DNA from: Psychrobium sp. MM17-31
GTDB lineage: Bacteria; Pseudomonadota; Gammaproteobacteria; Enterobacterales; Psychrobiaceae
DNA length: 64,000 nucleotides
Direction of reading: 5' to 3'
Assembly (NCBI RefSeq): GCF_022347785.1
Contig: NZ_JAKRGA010000008.1
Location: 26,581 to 90,580, forward strand
Part shown: piece by piece, positions 1-9,357 of the stretch
Numbering within the stretch: the stretch's first letter is position 1
Layout of the letters: each line of letters begins with the position of its first letter
Notes under the pieces: model-generated
What the model saw: the letters and a program-made list of their open reading frames with translations, nothing else
The model's database searches: none
What the model was told of the DNA's origin: nothing
Program-made: the position numbers and the translations under genes

Positions 1-582
1 GGCGATAAGCCTCACAATCGCACTTTACACTATATTTTTAAGCCATTTACCATGTTGTTGCTCATCGGCTATATCGTGTGGGCAGGGCTGCCAAACAACA
101 CCTTTGCATTAGCGATGTTTGTAGGACTGTTGTTTAGCTTGATGGGTGACGTGTTTTTAATGCTTCCCAAAGATCGCTTTATCGAGGGCTTAGCCAGTTT
201 TTTAGTCGCTCATATCGCCTATATCGTGGCCTTTTATCAGTTGTTCGATTGGCAGCTTACTTGGTGGTGGGCACTATCTCTAATTGGATTTGCCGCGGTG
301 TTTTATCGTTTATTATTACCTAATCTCGGCGCTTTAAAGTTGCCTGTTATCGTTTATATCAGTGTCATTATTACCATGGTTTGGATGGCGGGGGAGTTAT
401 TTTGGCAAGGCTCTAGTTATTTGAGCGCCGCGTTGTTTATCGGCGCCGTTGTTTTTGCTTGCTCTGACTCTGTACTGGCTTGGAATAAGTTTAAAAAGCC
501 GTTTAGAGGTGCGCAGTGGGCAATTTTACTCACCTACTTTGGCGCACAATGGCTCCTCAGCCAAGCTATTTTATTGTCTTAG
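1..582 (+). CDS. Lysoplasmalogenase family (YhhN-like) membrane protein, 5' end missing
   Basis: This is a multi-pass inner-membrane protein of the YhhN/TMEM86 family, whose characterised members hydrolyse the vinyl-ether bond of lysoplasmalogens. The reading frame is open to the left edge, and the residues before the ATG at 52 (ending LHYIFKPFT) look like the usual family N-terminal region, so the true start lies outside the window. About 193 residues are visible, mostly hydrophobic helices, with the family-like stretch GLLFSLMGDVFLMLP. It converges on the mutarotase gene, with 23 bases between the stop codons. The family is fairly clear. Enzymatic activity in bacteria is an inference, since many bacterial YhhN proteins are untested. 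Confidence 0.8.
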   Translation, partial: GDKPHNRTLHYIFKPFTMLLLIGYIVWAGLPNNTFALAMFVGLLFSLMGDVFLMLPKDRFIEGLASFLVAHIAYIVAFYQLFDWQLTWWWALSLIGFAAVFYRLLLPNLGALKLPVIVYISVIITMVWMAGELFWQGSSYLSAALFIGAVVFACSDSVLAWNKFKKPFRGAQWAILLTYFGAQWLLSQAILLS

Positions 583-605
583 CAAGCTCTTTGTTGAACA
601 GTGCA

Positions 606-1466
606 TTAATAGCTAATTCGCATGCTAGCGGAGATTGACTCGTTCGGTGCTATTTGCCATTTATTGTCGCTGATAGCGCCGCGCTCTACACACACAAAAT
701 TGCGATAGTCGCACACATCTGCCATTTGACTGGCCAGCTCTTTACCCGGATTCCAAACAATGGCGCTTGGGCAATTGTCACCATCAATAATAACAGGTGT
801 CGTCGTGTTGATTTGTTGAGTTTGAGTGGCGGTAACGAAGGCGCGATCGACCTCCTCGGTAAACCTTTGTTGGCCATCTAAAACAGCTAGTGCGTTTTCT
901 TTGGTTTTGTCTAAATAATGTTGAGCGTCTAGGCCGTCGACTGAAATATCTTCCACATTATTGACTGCGAAATAGCTATGAAACGCCCATTCACATTCTA
1001 AAGATTTACGGCTGCGATTCTCAAAGACGAAGTTTAGGTTTAATTCATCGCTAAGTTCAATGATGACCTTGATAGCAAAGTCATGATAGTTATATTGCTG
1101 ACTCAGCTCGTTTTCCATTAAGGCGAGTGTAATAGTAACTTTGTTATCTTCCGTCGTTGTTATAGATTCTTCATGCCACATACTGGTTCGGGCAAAACCA
1201 TGACTCAGTTGATGATCTGGATGGTTACCAAACCAAGGGGCACACACCGGAATACCGCCTCGAATAGCCTTACCTGATTTGAATATCGCCTTCTTACTTA
1301 GCCAAAGAAGAGGTTGCTTATCTTTGGCTTGAAATTCTAAGATTTGCCCGCCATAGCGTGAAATCACCGCACGACATAACGGTGAATCAACAATGATTAA
1401 CGGTAGCGATTCTTCGCCTTGGTAAAGAGATCGAGTGTCGCTATAACTGATGTAAGGTGAATTCAT
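606..1466 (-). CDS. yeaD: D-hexose-6-phosphate mutarotase (YeaD-like aldose 1-epimerase)
   Basis: A 286-residue cytoplasmic beta-sandwich enzyme of the galactose-mutarotase superfamily, expected to interconvert alpha and beta anomers of glucose-6-phosphate and related sugar phosphates. The motif RGGIPVCAPWFGNH, followed by SHGFAR, is typical of the YeaD/YMR099C group and contributes active-site Arg and His residues; FENRS and WNPGKE further along also fit. The length is normal. It is divergently transcribed from mutT, with about 90 bases between the two starts, and converges with the lysoplasmalogenase gene. No operon partner is evident. The family call is firm; the exact sugar substrate is inferred from homologues. 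Confidence 0.88.
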   Translation of the reverse strand: MNSPYISYSDTRSLYQGEESLPLIIVDSPLCRAVISRYGGQILEFQAKDKQPLLWLSKKAIFKSGKAIRGGIPVCAPWFGNHPDHQLSHGFARTSMWHEESITTTEDNKVTITLALMENELSQQYNYHDFAIKVIIELSDELNLNFVFENRSRKSLECEWAFHSYFAVNNVEDISVDGLDAQHYLDKTKENALAVLDGQQRFTEEVDRAFVTATQTQQINTTTPVIIDGDNCPSAIVWNPGKELASQMADVCDYRNFVCVERGAISDNKWQIAPNESISASMRISY

Positions 1467-1554
1467 AAATAGTAATAGAGTGAGATTTTGGCAGAGATTG
1501 TAGCAATAATTATCGGTATAATTCCCGGAAATTTTATTCTGAGAATTAATATTT

Positions 1555-1941
1555 ATGAAAACAGTGAATGTTGCGGTGGCGGTGATTTTAAACAGCGAAC
1601 ATCAAGTGTTACTCGCTTTACGCCATAAACACCTTCATCAAGGAGGAAAGTGGGAGTTTCCTGGCGGCAAGATTGAACAAGACGAAACCGTAGAGCAGGC
1701 GATGATCCGCGAAATTAAAGAAGAAGTCGGGTTAATTGTTAATGCAACTGAACCTAAAATGATGCTCGAGCACGATTATGGTGACAAAAAAGTATGTCTA
1801 CACGTTCATTGGGTCAGTGACTTTAGCGGAAATGCTTACGGCGTTGAGGGGCAGGAAATAAAGTGGGTTGATGTCGCTAAGTTGCCAGAGTTTGAATTTC
1901 CAGACGCCAATCAACCCATTATTGATGAGTTAATGAGTTAG
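1555..1941 (+). CDS. mutT: MutT, 8-oxo-dGTP diphosphatase
   Basis: A 128-residue Nudix hydrolase that removes oxidised dGTP from the nucleotide pool and so prevents A:T to C:G transversions. The complete Nudix box is present at residues 38-60 (G38, E44, R52, E53, E56, E57, G59), preceded by the MutT-like stretch GGKWEFPGG. The length matches E. coli MutT (129 residues), and neighbouring yacG, zapD, coaE and pilD are the genes usually found beside mutT in gammaproteobacteria. It ends 11 bases before the convergent yacG stop. The assignment is strong. Confidence 0.93.
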   Translation: MKTVNVAVAVILNSEHQVLLALRHKHLHQGGKWEFPGGKIEQDETVEQAMIREIKEEVGLIVNATEPKMMLEHDYGDKKVCLHVHWVSDFSGNAYGVEGQEIKWVDVAKLPEFEFPDANQPIIDELMS

Positions 1942-1952
1942 CACTGGAGGGT

Positions 1953-2171
1953 TTAGTCTTCGTCTGGCCTGAATAGGTCGTCGTTAATTGGCAGGTCGAA
2001 TTCGTCAAAGGTTAATGACTCGGTGAGTGATGGGCCTTCTATGGTGTTAGATTCACTCGCCCACTCGCCTAAATCAATAAGTTTGCAGCGCTTTGAACAA
2101 AAAGGACGAAATTCGCTACTTGGTGCCCAGACAACTTCTTTGCTACAGGTTGGACAATTAACTACGGTCAT
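1953..2171 (-). CDS. yacG: YacG, zinc-binding DNA gyrase inhibitor
   Basis: A 72-residue protein with a four-cysteine zinc site: C6 and C9 (CPTC), C25 and C29 (CSKRC). In E. coli, YacG binds GyrB and blocks DNA binding by gyrase. The C-terminal half is acidic (ending DLFRPDED), as in other family members. It is the last gene of the coaE-zapD-yacG series, 47 bases after zapD, so it is probably co-transcribed with it. The function is inferred from the E. coli protein. Confidence 0.93.
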   Translation of the reverse strand: MTVVNCPTCSKEVVWAPSSEFRPFCSKRCKLIDLGEWASESNTIEGPSLTESLTFDEFDLPINDDLFRPDED

Positions 2172-2218
2172 GATGACTCTCTAAAATATCAATTAATAGG
2201 GAGATCATAACGTCAGTA

Positions 2219-2953
2219 TCAACAACAAGAAAGTAGAAATTTGACGTCTTGCACCGGGTGATCATTCCATGACTGAAAACGAACAGCATAGCGGTTTTTA
2301 TAGCCGCTAATCGTTGGATAATGATCTTGATGAGCCATTAACTTAATACGCAGTAGCTGTAGTTGTTCACAGCTATTTTGATAAAATCCTTCACGAGCTG
2401 TTACTTCTTGGTAGGACGAAGATTCTCTTGTTAATTGCAGTAGGAGTCTTATAGCTTCTATTGATTGCTCAAAAGGCGCTAACCAACGTTCAATATCTTG
2501 TTCTTTCTTCTGCTGTGGTAAGTGGTTCCAATAATGAAGTAATGGCGTATCAAAAGGGCTACCACCACCTGGGAGTGATGATTTGTTTTTGATTTGAGCT
2601 AGCAATGGATCCTGACAGAGATTTTGCTGCGGTTTATTGGGCTGAGATTGAGCTGCTTTAAAGGTTTCTAATTTATCAATTAGCAGAGTCAATTGTTCTT
2701 GATCGATATTCTCTTCATTACGCCACTGATTTAAGGAGTGTTTTTGAGTATCGAGATCTCGGATAAGCTCTTTTTTTAACTCGCCGCGATCAAATTGCTC
2801 GGCAAGCGAAAACAATAAGCCAAAGAAGGGTTTAAATAATTCAGGTTGTTGAACTGCTTTGTAACTCAGCAATTGGTCGCTGAGGTTTTCGATCCGCAAG
2901 TAACAACGGATCTTTTCCGTCAGCGGATACTCATAAATAATTGTCTCTGACAT
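2219..2953 (-). CDS. zapD: ZapD, FtsZ-associated cell division protein
   Basis: A 244-residue protein of the ZapD (YacF, DUF1342) family, which cross-links FtsZ protofilaments and stabilises the Z-ring. The N-terminus (IYEYPLTEKIRCYLRIENL) and the conserved GGGSPFDTPLLHYW stretch near residue 130 are family hallmarks; the rest is mainly alpha-helical, as in known structures. It lies between coaE and yacG, the standard gammaproteobacterial order. A 128-base gap separates it from coaE, so it may have its own promoter. No anomaly was seen. Confidence 0.93.
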   Translation of the reverse strand: MSETIIYEYPLTEKIRCYLRIENLSDQLLSYKAVQQPELFKPFFGLLFSLAEQFDRGELKKELIRDLDTQKHSLNQWRNEENIDQEQLTLLIDKLETFKAAQSQPNKPQQNLCQDPLLAQIKNKSSLPGGGSPFDTPLLHYWNHLPQQKKEQDIERWLAPFEQSIEAIRLLLQLTRESSSYQEVTAREGFYQNSCEQLQLLRIKLMAHQDHYPTISGYKNRYAVRFQSWNDHPVQDVKFLLSCC

Positions 2954-3081
2954 AATGGCAACGTAACAGTTAAAATAGCGATTCTAGTCGGCTTAATCTG
3001 CCTTTATCCGCCCCTATATCTGATTGTAAATTCTATTTTTTATTAGGGAATGCTGAATCGTTACTTTCTAAAAATAATGCC

Positions 3082-3690
3082 TCAGGATCCTTCCTGTGCA
3101 ATTTTTGAGTACTCATGATGCAATTTTTTTACATCATTAGTCAACTTATTGATCATTCCTGTGTTTTTTATAACATAATCGGCGCTTTTCAGTCGTTGCT
3201 CTCGATCGATTTGTGAGGCGATAATGGCACGAGCTTGTTCAAGTGAGCTACCATCACGCGCCATGGTGCGGGAAATCTGCGTTGCGACATCTACATCGAC
3301 GACTAAAACGCTATTGACCATGCCTTGCATGTTATTTTCTAACAATAAGGGAGCTACCAAGATACAGTAGGGGGAGCGACAGTCATTAAGCTGAGATACG
3401 ATGGTTTGACGAATTAACGGGTGTAAAAGATTGTTCAGCCATTGTTTTTCGTTTTCATCGTTAAAGATTATATTGCGTAGTGCTGAGCGGTCTAACTCAC
3501 CATTTTCTTGAATAACACCAGCGCCGAAATGTTGCTCGATGTCAATGAGCGCAGGTGTGCCAACAGCAACCACTTCTCTGGCAACGATATCGGCATCAAC
3601 TAAATCAACGCCCAAAGTTGCGAACATATCGGCAACCGTGGTTTTACCGCTGGCGATGCCACCAGTCAACCCAATGATTAGCTGGCTCAT
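3082..3690 (-). CDS. coaE: CoaE, dephospho-CoA kinase
   Basis: This enzyme catalyses the last step of coenzyme A synthesis, phosphorylating dephospho-CoA on the ribose 3' hydroxyl. The P-loop (GLTGGIASGKTT) begins seven residues in, followed by the DADIVAREV and HPLIR elements of the family. The frame is open further upstream, but I placed the start at the ATG at 3690. This ATG overlaps the pilD stop codon as ATGA, gives a normal 202-residue protein and puts the P-loop near the N-terminus. Translational coupling to pilD is therefore likely. CoaE following the prepilin peptidase is a common arrangement in this class. Confidence 0.95.
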   Translation of the reverse strand: MSQLIIGLTGGIASGKTTVADMFATLGVDLVDADIVAREVVAVGTPALIDIEQHFGAGVIQENGELDRSALRNIIFNDENEKQWLNNLLHPLIRQTIVSQLNDCRSPYCILVAPLLLENNMQGMVNSVLVVDVDVATQISRTMARDGSSLEQARAIIASQIDREQRLKSADYVIKNTGMINKLTNDVKKLHHEYSKIAQEGS

Positions 3691-4580
3691 AATCCCATAT
3701 ATCCGAGATAGGCAGTATTGATTTGCTCGCCCCACATTAGCGCTATCCAACCCGCGATGGCGAGATAAGGCCCAAAAGGAATTGCCATCTCTCGGCCTTT
3801 ATTACGATTAACCATCAAGGCAATGCCGATAATTGCACCGACCACCGAAGATAAAAGTATTGTCAGTGGGAGATATTGCCAGCCTAACCAAGCACCAATA
3901 AGCGCGAACAGTTTAAAATCGCCATAGCCCATACCTTCTTTACCGGTTAGCAGCTTGAAGCTCCAATAGACAGCCCATAAACTCAAATAACCTGCGACAG
4001 CGCCGAAAAAGGCGCTATTAAGATCGGTAAACAAGCCGCCTGTATTGGCAAACAGCCCTAGCCACAGTATTGGCAGAACGATGCTATCAGGAAGTAGCAT
4101 GGTATCAAAATCGATAAAGGTTAGTGTCACTAAGGCGTAGGTTAGTACAATAGCTGCAATTGCTTGCCAGCTAACGCCAAATTTCATGGCTACAGCGAGA
4201 GATAATAGGGCAGTGATAAATTCAACAAACGGATAGCGCTTGGAAATTGGCGTTTTACACTCACTGCATTTGCCCCTAAGTACTAGATAGCTAATCACCG
4301 GAATATTTTCTAATGCGGTAATTTGATGATTACATTGCGGGCATGCCGAGCGTGGCACGGCTAAATTAAATATCTCATTGTCTTGATTTTTATCTAATGG
4401 GCTTTCGGCGTTTTCTAATGAGAAATATTCTTTCGCTTCGTTTTTGAATGCGCGCTCCATCATGATAGGTAAGCGGTGAATAACCACATTTAAAAAGCTG
4501 CCTATCAGCAAGCTAAATACAAAGACAAGGCCGTAAAAATACAGCGGCTGCTGTTGCAGCAAAACAACGAATTGATTCAT
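3687..4580 (-). CDS. pilD: PilD, bifunctional prepilin peptidase/N-methyltransferase
   Basis: An inner-membrane aspartyl protease that cuts type IV prepilin leaders and methylates the new N-terminal residue. The start at 4580 (MNQFVVLL) lies 16 bases after the pilC stop; the longer frame would run back into pilC. Visible features are the N-terminal GSFLNVVIHRLP segment, a four-cysteine zinc site (CPQC then CSEC), and the two catalytic aspartate regions, DFDTMLLPD and the GYGD motif within GMGYGDFKLF. It has about seven to eight membrane helices and 297 residues. It is co-transcribed with pilB and pilC and overlaps coaE. Its local substrate is the pilin at 7689-8204. Confidence 0.95.
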   Translation of the reverse strand: MNQFVVLLQQQPLYFYGLVFVFSLLIGSFLNVVIHRLPIMMERAFKNEAKEYFSLENAESPLDKNQDNEIFNLAVPRSACPQCNHQITALENIPVISYLVLRGKCSECKTPISKRYPFVEFITALLSLAVAMKFGVSWQAIAAIVLTYALVTLTFIDFDTMLLPDSIVLPILWLGLFANTGGLFTDLNSAFFGAVAGYLSLWAVYWSFKLLTGKEGMGYGDFKLFALIGAWLGWQYLPLTILLSSVVGAIIGIALMVNRNKGREMAIPFGPYLAIAGWIALMWGEQINTAYLGYMGL

Positions 4581-4596
4581 GAAATACTCTAAAAGA

Positions 4597-5832
4597 CTAA
4601 ACAATATTACCCATTTCAAAAATAGGAAGATACATAGCGACAATTAATGAACCAACAAGTCCACCGATAACAACCATGATTAAGGGCTCAACGAGAGTAG
4701 TTAGGCCTTCTACTGCATCATCAACTTCCATTTCGTAAATATTTGCAACTTTATTAAGCATGTCGTCTATAGTGCCAGCCTCTTCGCCTATCATTATCAT
4801 TTGAACTAACATATTAGGAAAAATATTCGATGCTCGAATTGCAATATTAAGCATTAGTCCAGACTCTACATCCTTTCTTGCTTCTAGTATCGCCTTTTTA
4901 TAAATAAAGTTGCCGGAAGACCCCGCTGCCGATTCCAGTCCTTCTAGCAAAGGCACACCCGCAGTAAAAGTAGTTGCAAGAGTACGGCTAAATCTAGCGA
5001 TGCAAGATTTTCGGATAATTGGACCAATAATAGGAATTTTTAAAATAAATATGTCGGTATTATTCCGAACTACTTCCGATTTAAAATGCGCTTGTTTGAA
5101 TAGGTAGCCCGCTAGGAATAGACCACCGATGATAAAGTACCAGTATTTCTGAACGACCTCTGAAATTTCTAAAACAAAGACTGTGAAAGCAGGGAGCTCT
5201 GCACCAAATCCTGCAAATATGGACTCAAATTGTGGTACCACAAAAATTAATAATAATAGTGTCACAAAAAATGCGACAACTATTACCGAAATAGGATATA
5301 AAAGCGCCTTCTTAATTTTTGATTTGAGCGCTTCAGTTTTTTCTTTATAGGTTGCTATGCGGTCAAAAACTTGATCAAGAGATCCTGATTGTTCACCCAC
5401 AGCTACAAGATCACAATATAAATCATCAAAATATTTAGGGTGTTGTTTTAAGGCATCGGCAACGGGAACTCCCGATTGTATATCGCTATTTATTTGATTT
5501 AATAATTCTCTAACTTTTGGCTTTTCGTGACCTTCTGCAACTATTCCCATGCTTTGAACCAAAGGAACTCCCGCAGTAAGCATTGTTGCTAATTGGCGAG
5601 AAACCATTGCTATATCTACCGGCAATATTTTATAAGCTGCGCCAAGTTTAAGAATTGGTTCCGGTCTTTTCTTGATTTTTGTCGGGTTTACGCCCTGTCT
5701 TTTAAGGCTTTCTTTGACATCTTTCTCACTCGTCCCTTTATACTCACCATTGACACGATCTCCCTTGCGGTTGATCCCCTGCCATTGATAAGAATGAACA
5801 GTGACTTTTTTATTTGAATTTGAGCTTGCCAT
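4597..5832 (-). CDS. pilC: PilC, type IV pilus inner-membrane platform protein
   Basis: A 411-residue polytopic protein that couples the PilB motor to pilin assembly. It carries two T2SSF domains (roughly residues 70-195 and 270-400), each followed by hydrophobic helices; the repeats are recognisable from TMLTAGVPLVQSM and TFTAGVPLLEGLE. The N-terminus (YQWQGINRKGDRVNGE) is typical of the family. It lies 21 bases after pilB and 16 before pilD, so pilB-pilC-pilD form one transcript. Length and domain content are normal. Confidence 0.95.
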   Translation of the reverse strand: MASSNSNKKVTVHSYQWQGINRKGDRVNGEYKGTSEKDVKESLKRQGVNPTKIKKRPEPILKLGAAYKILPVDIAMVSRQLATMLTAGVPLVQSMGIVAEGHEKPKVRELLNQINSDIQSGVPVADALKQHPKYFDDLYCDLVAVGEQSGSLDQVFDRIATYKEKTEALKSKIKKALLYPISVIVVAFFVTLLLLIFVVPQFESIFAGFGAELPAFTVFVLEISEVVQKYWYFIIGGLFLAGYLFKQAHFKSEVVRNNTDIFILKIPIIGPIIRKSCIARFSRTLATTFTAGVPLLEGLESAAGSSGNFIYKKAILEARKDVESGLMLNIAIRASNIFPNMLVQMIMIGEEAGTIDDMLNKVANIYEMEVDDAVEGLTTLVEPLIMVVIGGLVGSLIVAMYLPIFEMGNIV

Positions 5833-5853
5833 AAATTAAGGGTACCGTTTATC

Positions 5854-7560
5854 TTAAAAACTAGTTACACGGTTCACTTCCGCGAGACTGGTTACACCCT
5901 GCAGTGCTTTAATTAATCCTGATCTTCGCAGAGAGTTGACGCCTTGCTCGCGCGCGGCATCTGCGATTTGTAAAGAGTTACCACCTTCCATAATAATACG
6001 CCCGATAGATTCTGTTATAGGCATTGTTTCATAAATACCTACTCGCCCCTTATACCCACCGGAACACTTATCGCAACCCTTCGCTATATAAAATTTTATA
6101 TCATCTACAAGTTCGTCGCTTGAAAATCCTAGCTTTAGTAACTGCTCCTGAGGAATATTTTCGTGTTCCTTACAATGCACACAAAGCCGGCGAGCCAGAC
6201 GTTGTGCAATAATTAAAGTCACCGAGCTTGCTATATTATAACCTGGAACCCCCATATTCATAAGGCGTGTAATAGTTTCAGCGGCAGAGTTAGTGTGCAG
6301 AGTGGATAAAACTAAATGGCCAGTTTGCGCTGCTTTAATAGCAATTTCTGCTGTTTCTAAGTCACGAATTTCACCTACCATCACTATATCGGGATCTTGG
6401 CGTAAAAACGCTTTTAATGCTGAAGAAAAGTCTAGTCCGGCTTTTGGATTTATGTGAACCTGATTAACGCCTGTTAAATTAATTTCAACAGGATCTTCAG
6501 CAGTTGAAATATTCCGCTCAGGTGTATTGAGAATGTTAAGACCGGTATAAAGAGAAACTGTTTTTCCAGAGCCTGTGGGACCAGTTACTAAGATCATTCC
6601 TTGGGGGCGTTGCAAGTTCTCCTCATACAGTGCGCGCTGTTCATCTTCGTAACCCAATTGCTCAATGCCCATCATAGCAATAGAAGAGTCGAGAATACGT
6701 AACACTATTTTTTCGCCGAACAGCGTTGGCAACGAGCTGACACGAAAATCGATTGACTTCTTTGCCGAGATTTTTAGCTTTATACGTCCATCTTGTGGCA
6801 CACGTTTCTCGGCAATGTCCATCTTTGACATGACCTTTAAACGTGCAGCTAGTCGAGATGCTAGATACGCAGGCGGAGAACCTATTTCGTGCAAAATCCC
6901 ATCGATACGAAATCTAACTCTATAGTTTTTTTCATAGGGTTCAAAATGTAAATCAGAAGCTCCTTTTCGAATCGCATCCATTAGAAGCTTGTTAATATAG
7001 ATGACGATGGGTTGGTCATCCGTATCTAACTCACTTTCCTGTGAAGAAGAACTTTCAGGATCGCTGAGTTCAAGGCTAGCTAGTTCTTGTTCGTCAAATT
7101 CACTAACTGATAAAGCGCTTGAATCTGTTTCGAATATTTTCTTTATTTTATCTTGCAGTTGCTTTTCACATACAAGAATGGGTTCGGTACGCATTCCTGC
7201 ATTAAATTGAAACTCTTCAAGAGCAGTCTGATTAGTAGGATCCCCCATAGCTACGTATAAACGACTTCCACGCACAAAAAGAGGTAGAGCAGAGTGCTTG
7301 ATTACCCGTTTTTCGTTCATAAGGTCAGAAGGTAATTGATTATCGTCAAAAATCGTTAAATCGAATATTGGGGTGCCGTGATCTACACTACATACATTTG
7401 CGAATTTTTTAGAGTCTATTAGATTGCTGTTAACAAGATATGTTAACAATGGGACGCCGTCGTTACTGGCATTTTTAACTGAAGAATTAATTACTTCCAA
7501 GTCTAATAACTCGTGGCGCAAAAGAGTATTGGTTAAACTGTGGAAGGAGGGAGTCATCAC
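5854..7560 (-). CDS. pilB: PilB, type IV pilus extension ATPase
   Basis: A 568-residue hexameric ATPase that powers pilus extension. It has an N-terminal MshE/GspE-like domain (about residues 1-150) that in some homologues binds c-di-GMP. The core contains the Walker A motif GPTGSGKT, the Asp box ([12 protein letters not shown]), the His box (STLHTNSA) and a four-cysteine zinc site (CVHC and CDKC). An acidic, Ser-rich linker (about residues 155-185) joins the two parts. A terminator separates it from pilA upstream, so it is probably expressed apart from the pilin. No retraction ATPase (PilT) is in the window; it is usually encoded elsewhere. Confidence 0.95.
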   Translation of the reverse strand: MMTPSFHSLTNTLLRHELLDLEVINSSVKNASNDGVPLLTYLVNSNLIDSKKFANVCSVDHGTPIFDLTIFDDNQLPSDLMNEKRVIKHSALPLFVRGSRLYVAMGDPTNQTALEEFQFNAGMRTEPILVCEKQLQDKIKKIFETDSSALSVSEFDEQELASLELSDPESSSSQESELDTDDQPIVIYINKLLMDAIRKGASDLHFEPYEKNYRVRFRIDGILHEIGSPPAYLASRLAARLKVMSKMDIAEKRVPQDGRIKLKISAKKSIDFRVSSLPTLFGEKIVLRILDSSIAMMGIEQLGYEDEQRALYEENLQRPQGMILVTGPTGSGKTVSLYTGLNILNTPERNISTAEDPVEINLTGVNQVHINPKAGLDFSSALKAFLRQDPDIVMVGEIRDLETAEIAIKAAQTGHLVLSTLHTNSAAETITRLMNMGVPGYNIASSVTLIIAQRLARRLCVHCKEHENIPQEQLLKLGFSSDELVDDIKFYIAKGCDKCSGGYKGRVGIYETMPITESIGRIIMEGGNSLQIADAAREQGVNSLRRSGLIKALQGVTSLAEVNRVTSF

Positions 7561-7639
7561 GTGTTTCCTTGTTGTGATATTTAATGATATTTCTTTTTAT
7601 TTGATTCTATCTTAAATGTTAAAAAATAAAACTAAATAA

Positions 7640-7663
7640 AAAGCTCGGAACAATCCGAGCTTT
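7640..7663 (-). terminator. Intrinsic terminator between pilA and pilB
   Basis: A perfect 10-bp stem (AAAGCTCGGA / TCCGAGCTTT) with a 4-base loop lies 26 bases past the pilA stop. On the minus strand it runs into a T-rich stretch. It would end most pilA transcripts and let the major pilin be made at a higher level than PilB, PilC and PilD. Confidence 0.85.
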
Positions 7664-7688
7664 ATAGAGATGAAGAGAAAAAGGCTTA

Positions 7689-8204
7689 TTATTCGCCGCC
7701 TTCGCCTTCGCCTTCGCCTGATTCTGGTATATCACCTAGCGTTGGACGGTATTGTGCTAATACTGTACCACCAGCAGTACCTTCGTCTACATAATAAATA
7801 ACTGCACCAACTGCATTTACTGACGCGGTAATTATTAATGTTTTTGTATCCAGTTCACTTGAATCAGTTCCTGTATAAGTCACTGTAATTGCACTTCCGT
7901 CCCAGTTTACTGAAGCAACGTTTCCAGTTGCTAGCTCTGTTGCTGCGGTGATTGTTGCACCAGTCGATTTATTTACTAATCCAACTTTAGCTAGTTCACT
8001 CCAATCTTCAGGTAAGTCACCCTTTAAAGCAGCCCACTCTGAGATAGCATTTTGTAATGGGCGAATCGCTGCCGTTGCTTGCGTAGCGGCAGTAGTGCGT
8101 AATGTGTATGTTTGATACTGTGGTACAGCAACTGCACCAAGAATACCAATGATTGCAACAACAATCATTAATTCAATTAGGGTAAAACCTTTTTGCGAAT
8201 TCAT
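7689..8204 (-). CDS. pilA: PilA, type IV major pilin (cysteine-free)
   Basis: A type IVa prepilin. The leader is six residues ending in Gly, cleavage is expected before Phe7, and Glu5 of the mature protein is present within FTLIELMIVV, followed by the long hydrophobic helix used for assembly. The start has a good Shine-Dalgarno (AAGGA). At 171 residues the length is normal. Two features are unusual: there is no cysteine anywhere, so the C-terminal disulfide-closed D-region of typical type IVa pilins is absent, and the protein ends in an acidic Gly/Glu tail (ESGEGEGEGGE). It is preceded by nadC on the same strand with a terminator between, and followed by its own terminator. Confidence 0.93.
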   Translation of the reverse strand: MNSQKGFTLIELMIVVAIIGILGAVAVPQYQTYTLRTTAATQATAAIRPLQNAISEWAALKGDLPEDWSELAKVGLVNKSTGATITAATELATGNVASVNWDGSAITVTYTGTDSSELDTKTLIITASVNAVGAVIYYVDEGTAGGTVLAQYRPTLGDIPESGEGEGEGGE

Positions 8205-8273
8205 AATTTTTCCTTATGTAAATAAGTTTTAATAGACTTTAAGTTTGTTTATCAAAACTGTTAAAAACAGCGA

Positions 8274-8317
8274 ACTGTTATGGCCTGTTACTAAGGCATG
8301 CAGCGCTCTATAACAGT
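8274..8317 (-). promoter_or_regulatory. Inverted repeat in the pilA upstream region
   Basis: The nadC-pilA gap (8205-8433) holds the nadC terminator and, nearer pilA, an 8-bp inverted repeat (ACTGTTAT at 8274-8281, ATAACAGT at 8310-8317) with further CTGTTA copies close by. It could be a regulator site for the pilin promoter. I looked for a sigma-54 -24/-12 element, expected if PilSR controls pilA, and found no convincing match. Confidence 0.3.
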
Positions 8318-8371
8318 CTCTTCAAAATTATCACCTGTAACATTAAATAACAATTTTTTTTTAATAAAAAC

Positions 8372-8387
8372 TACTACAAAAGTAGTG
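8372..8387 (-). terminator. Probable intrinsic terminator after nadC
   Basis: A 5-bp stem (ACTAC / GTAGT) with an AAAA loop on the plus strand is followed, on the minus strand, by AGTTTTTATT and then a longer T-rich run. It lies about 45 bases past the nadC stop. The stem is short but the T-tract is strong. Confidence 0.6.
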
Positions 8388-8433
8388 TTTTCATAATAAA
8401 GTGCTATTAAGTTAAGTTGATCTAATATTAAAG

Positions 8434-9279
8434 TTATTTCACTAAACGCATCGATAAATCAATAGCTTGTACATGTTTTGTTAGAGCGCCCACTGAAACG
8501 TAATCAACGCCCGTTTCGGCATATGTTGCAATAGTGTTATCGTTAACATTACCAGACACTTCGAGTTTGGCTCGACCATCGGTTATCTCAACCGCTTGCT
8601 TCATCATATCAACGGTAAAGTTATCAATCATTATGATATCTGCTCCAGCAGCGAGTGCTACTTGTAATTCGTCTAATGTTTCTACTTCCACTTCGACAGT
8701 TTTGATTGGATATAAATCACGGGCTTGTTTAATGGCATTGTCGATCCCGCCGCATCCCATAATGTGATTTTCTTTAATCAAATAGGCGTCGAATAAACCG
8801 ATACGGTGGTTATTGCCACCACCACATGTTACCGCATACTTTTGTGCATTGCGCTGCCCAGGGATGGTTTTACGGGTATCTAGTAGCTTGGTATTTGTAT
8901 GTTTGATCAACTCAACGTATTTATTAGCTGTGGTGGCCGTGCCAGATAGCATTTGAATAAAGTTCAGTGCGCTACGTTCACCGGTAAGTAAAACACGAGT
9001 GGGGCCACTTAATTTACATAACACTTGGTTTTGAGTGACTTTGTCGCCGTCTTCAACTATCCAATCAATGGTTACGCAATCGCCTAATTGTTTAAACACT
9101 TCATCTGCCCAAGCTTTGCCACAGAAAATCGCCTCATCGCGAGTAATAATAGTGGCTTGTGATTGACTATCTTCAGGAATGAGATTGGCGGTGATGTCTC
9201 CTTCCGTGTAATTAAGATTACCTAGGTCTTCATTTAACGCTTGTGTAACGGCTAATTCGATTTCTTGTTGATTCATCAT
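8434..9279 (-). CDS. nadC: NadC, nicotinate-nucleotide (quinolinate) pyrophosphorylase
   Basis: A 281-residue enzyme of NAD synthesis that converts quinolinate and PRPP to nicotinate mononucleotide, CO2 and pyrophosphate. Family signatures are [24 protein letters not shown], the [10 protein letters not shown] loop, the KENHI motif and the C-terminal [28 protein letters not shown] barrel segments. Two Met codons begin the frame (9279 and 9276); either could be used. Its position next to pilA and opposite ampD matches many gammaproteobacterial genomes. The assignment is firm. Confidence 0.95.
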   Translation of the reverse strand: MMNQQEIELAVTQALNEDLGNLNYTEGDITANLIPEDSQSQATIITRDEAIFCGKAWADEVFKQLGDCVTIDWIVEDGDKVTQNQVLCKLSGPTRVLLTGERSALNFIQMLSGTATTANKYVELIKHTNTKLLDTRKTIPGQRNAQKYAVTCGGGNNHRIGLFDAYLIKENHIMGCGGIDNAIKQARDLYPIKTVEVEVETLDELQVALAAGADIIMIDNFTVDMMKQAVEITDGRAKLEVSGNVNDNTIATYAETGVDYVSVGALTKHVQAIDLSMRLVK

Positions 9280-9303
9280 TGGTTCGTTCGATTTATTTTC
9301 GTG

Positions 9304-9322
9304 AGATGATTTTAAATCATCT
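9304..9322. promoter_or_regulatory. Perfect palindrome upstream of nadC
   Basis: A 19-base palindrome (AGATGATTTTAAATCATCT; 9-bp arms and one central base) lies 24 bases ahead of the nadC start. It has no T-tract, so it is more like an operator than a terminator. The cognate regulator is unknown. Confidence 0.4.
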
Positions 9323-9357
9323 ATAAAATTAATGCGAAGATTCTCTGTGACTTATTT

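Noticed and set aside
8205..8433. Sigma-54 (PilR-type) promoter for pilA
   Set aside because: No TGGCAC-N5-TTGC element could be found at the right spacing; near matches such as GGCC...TTCGC have the wrong distance.
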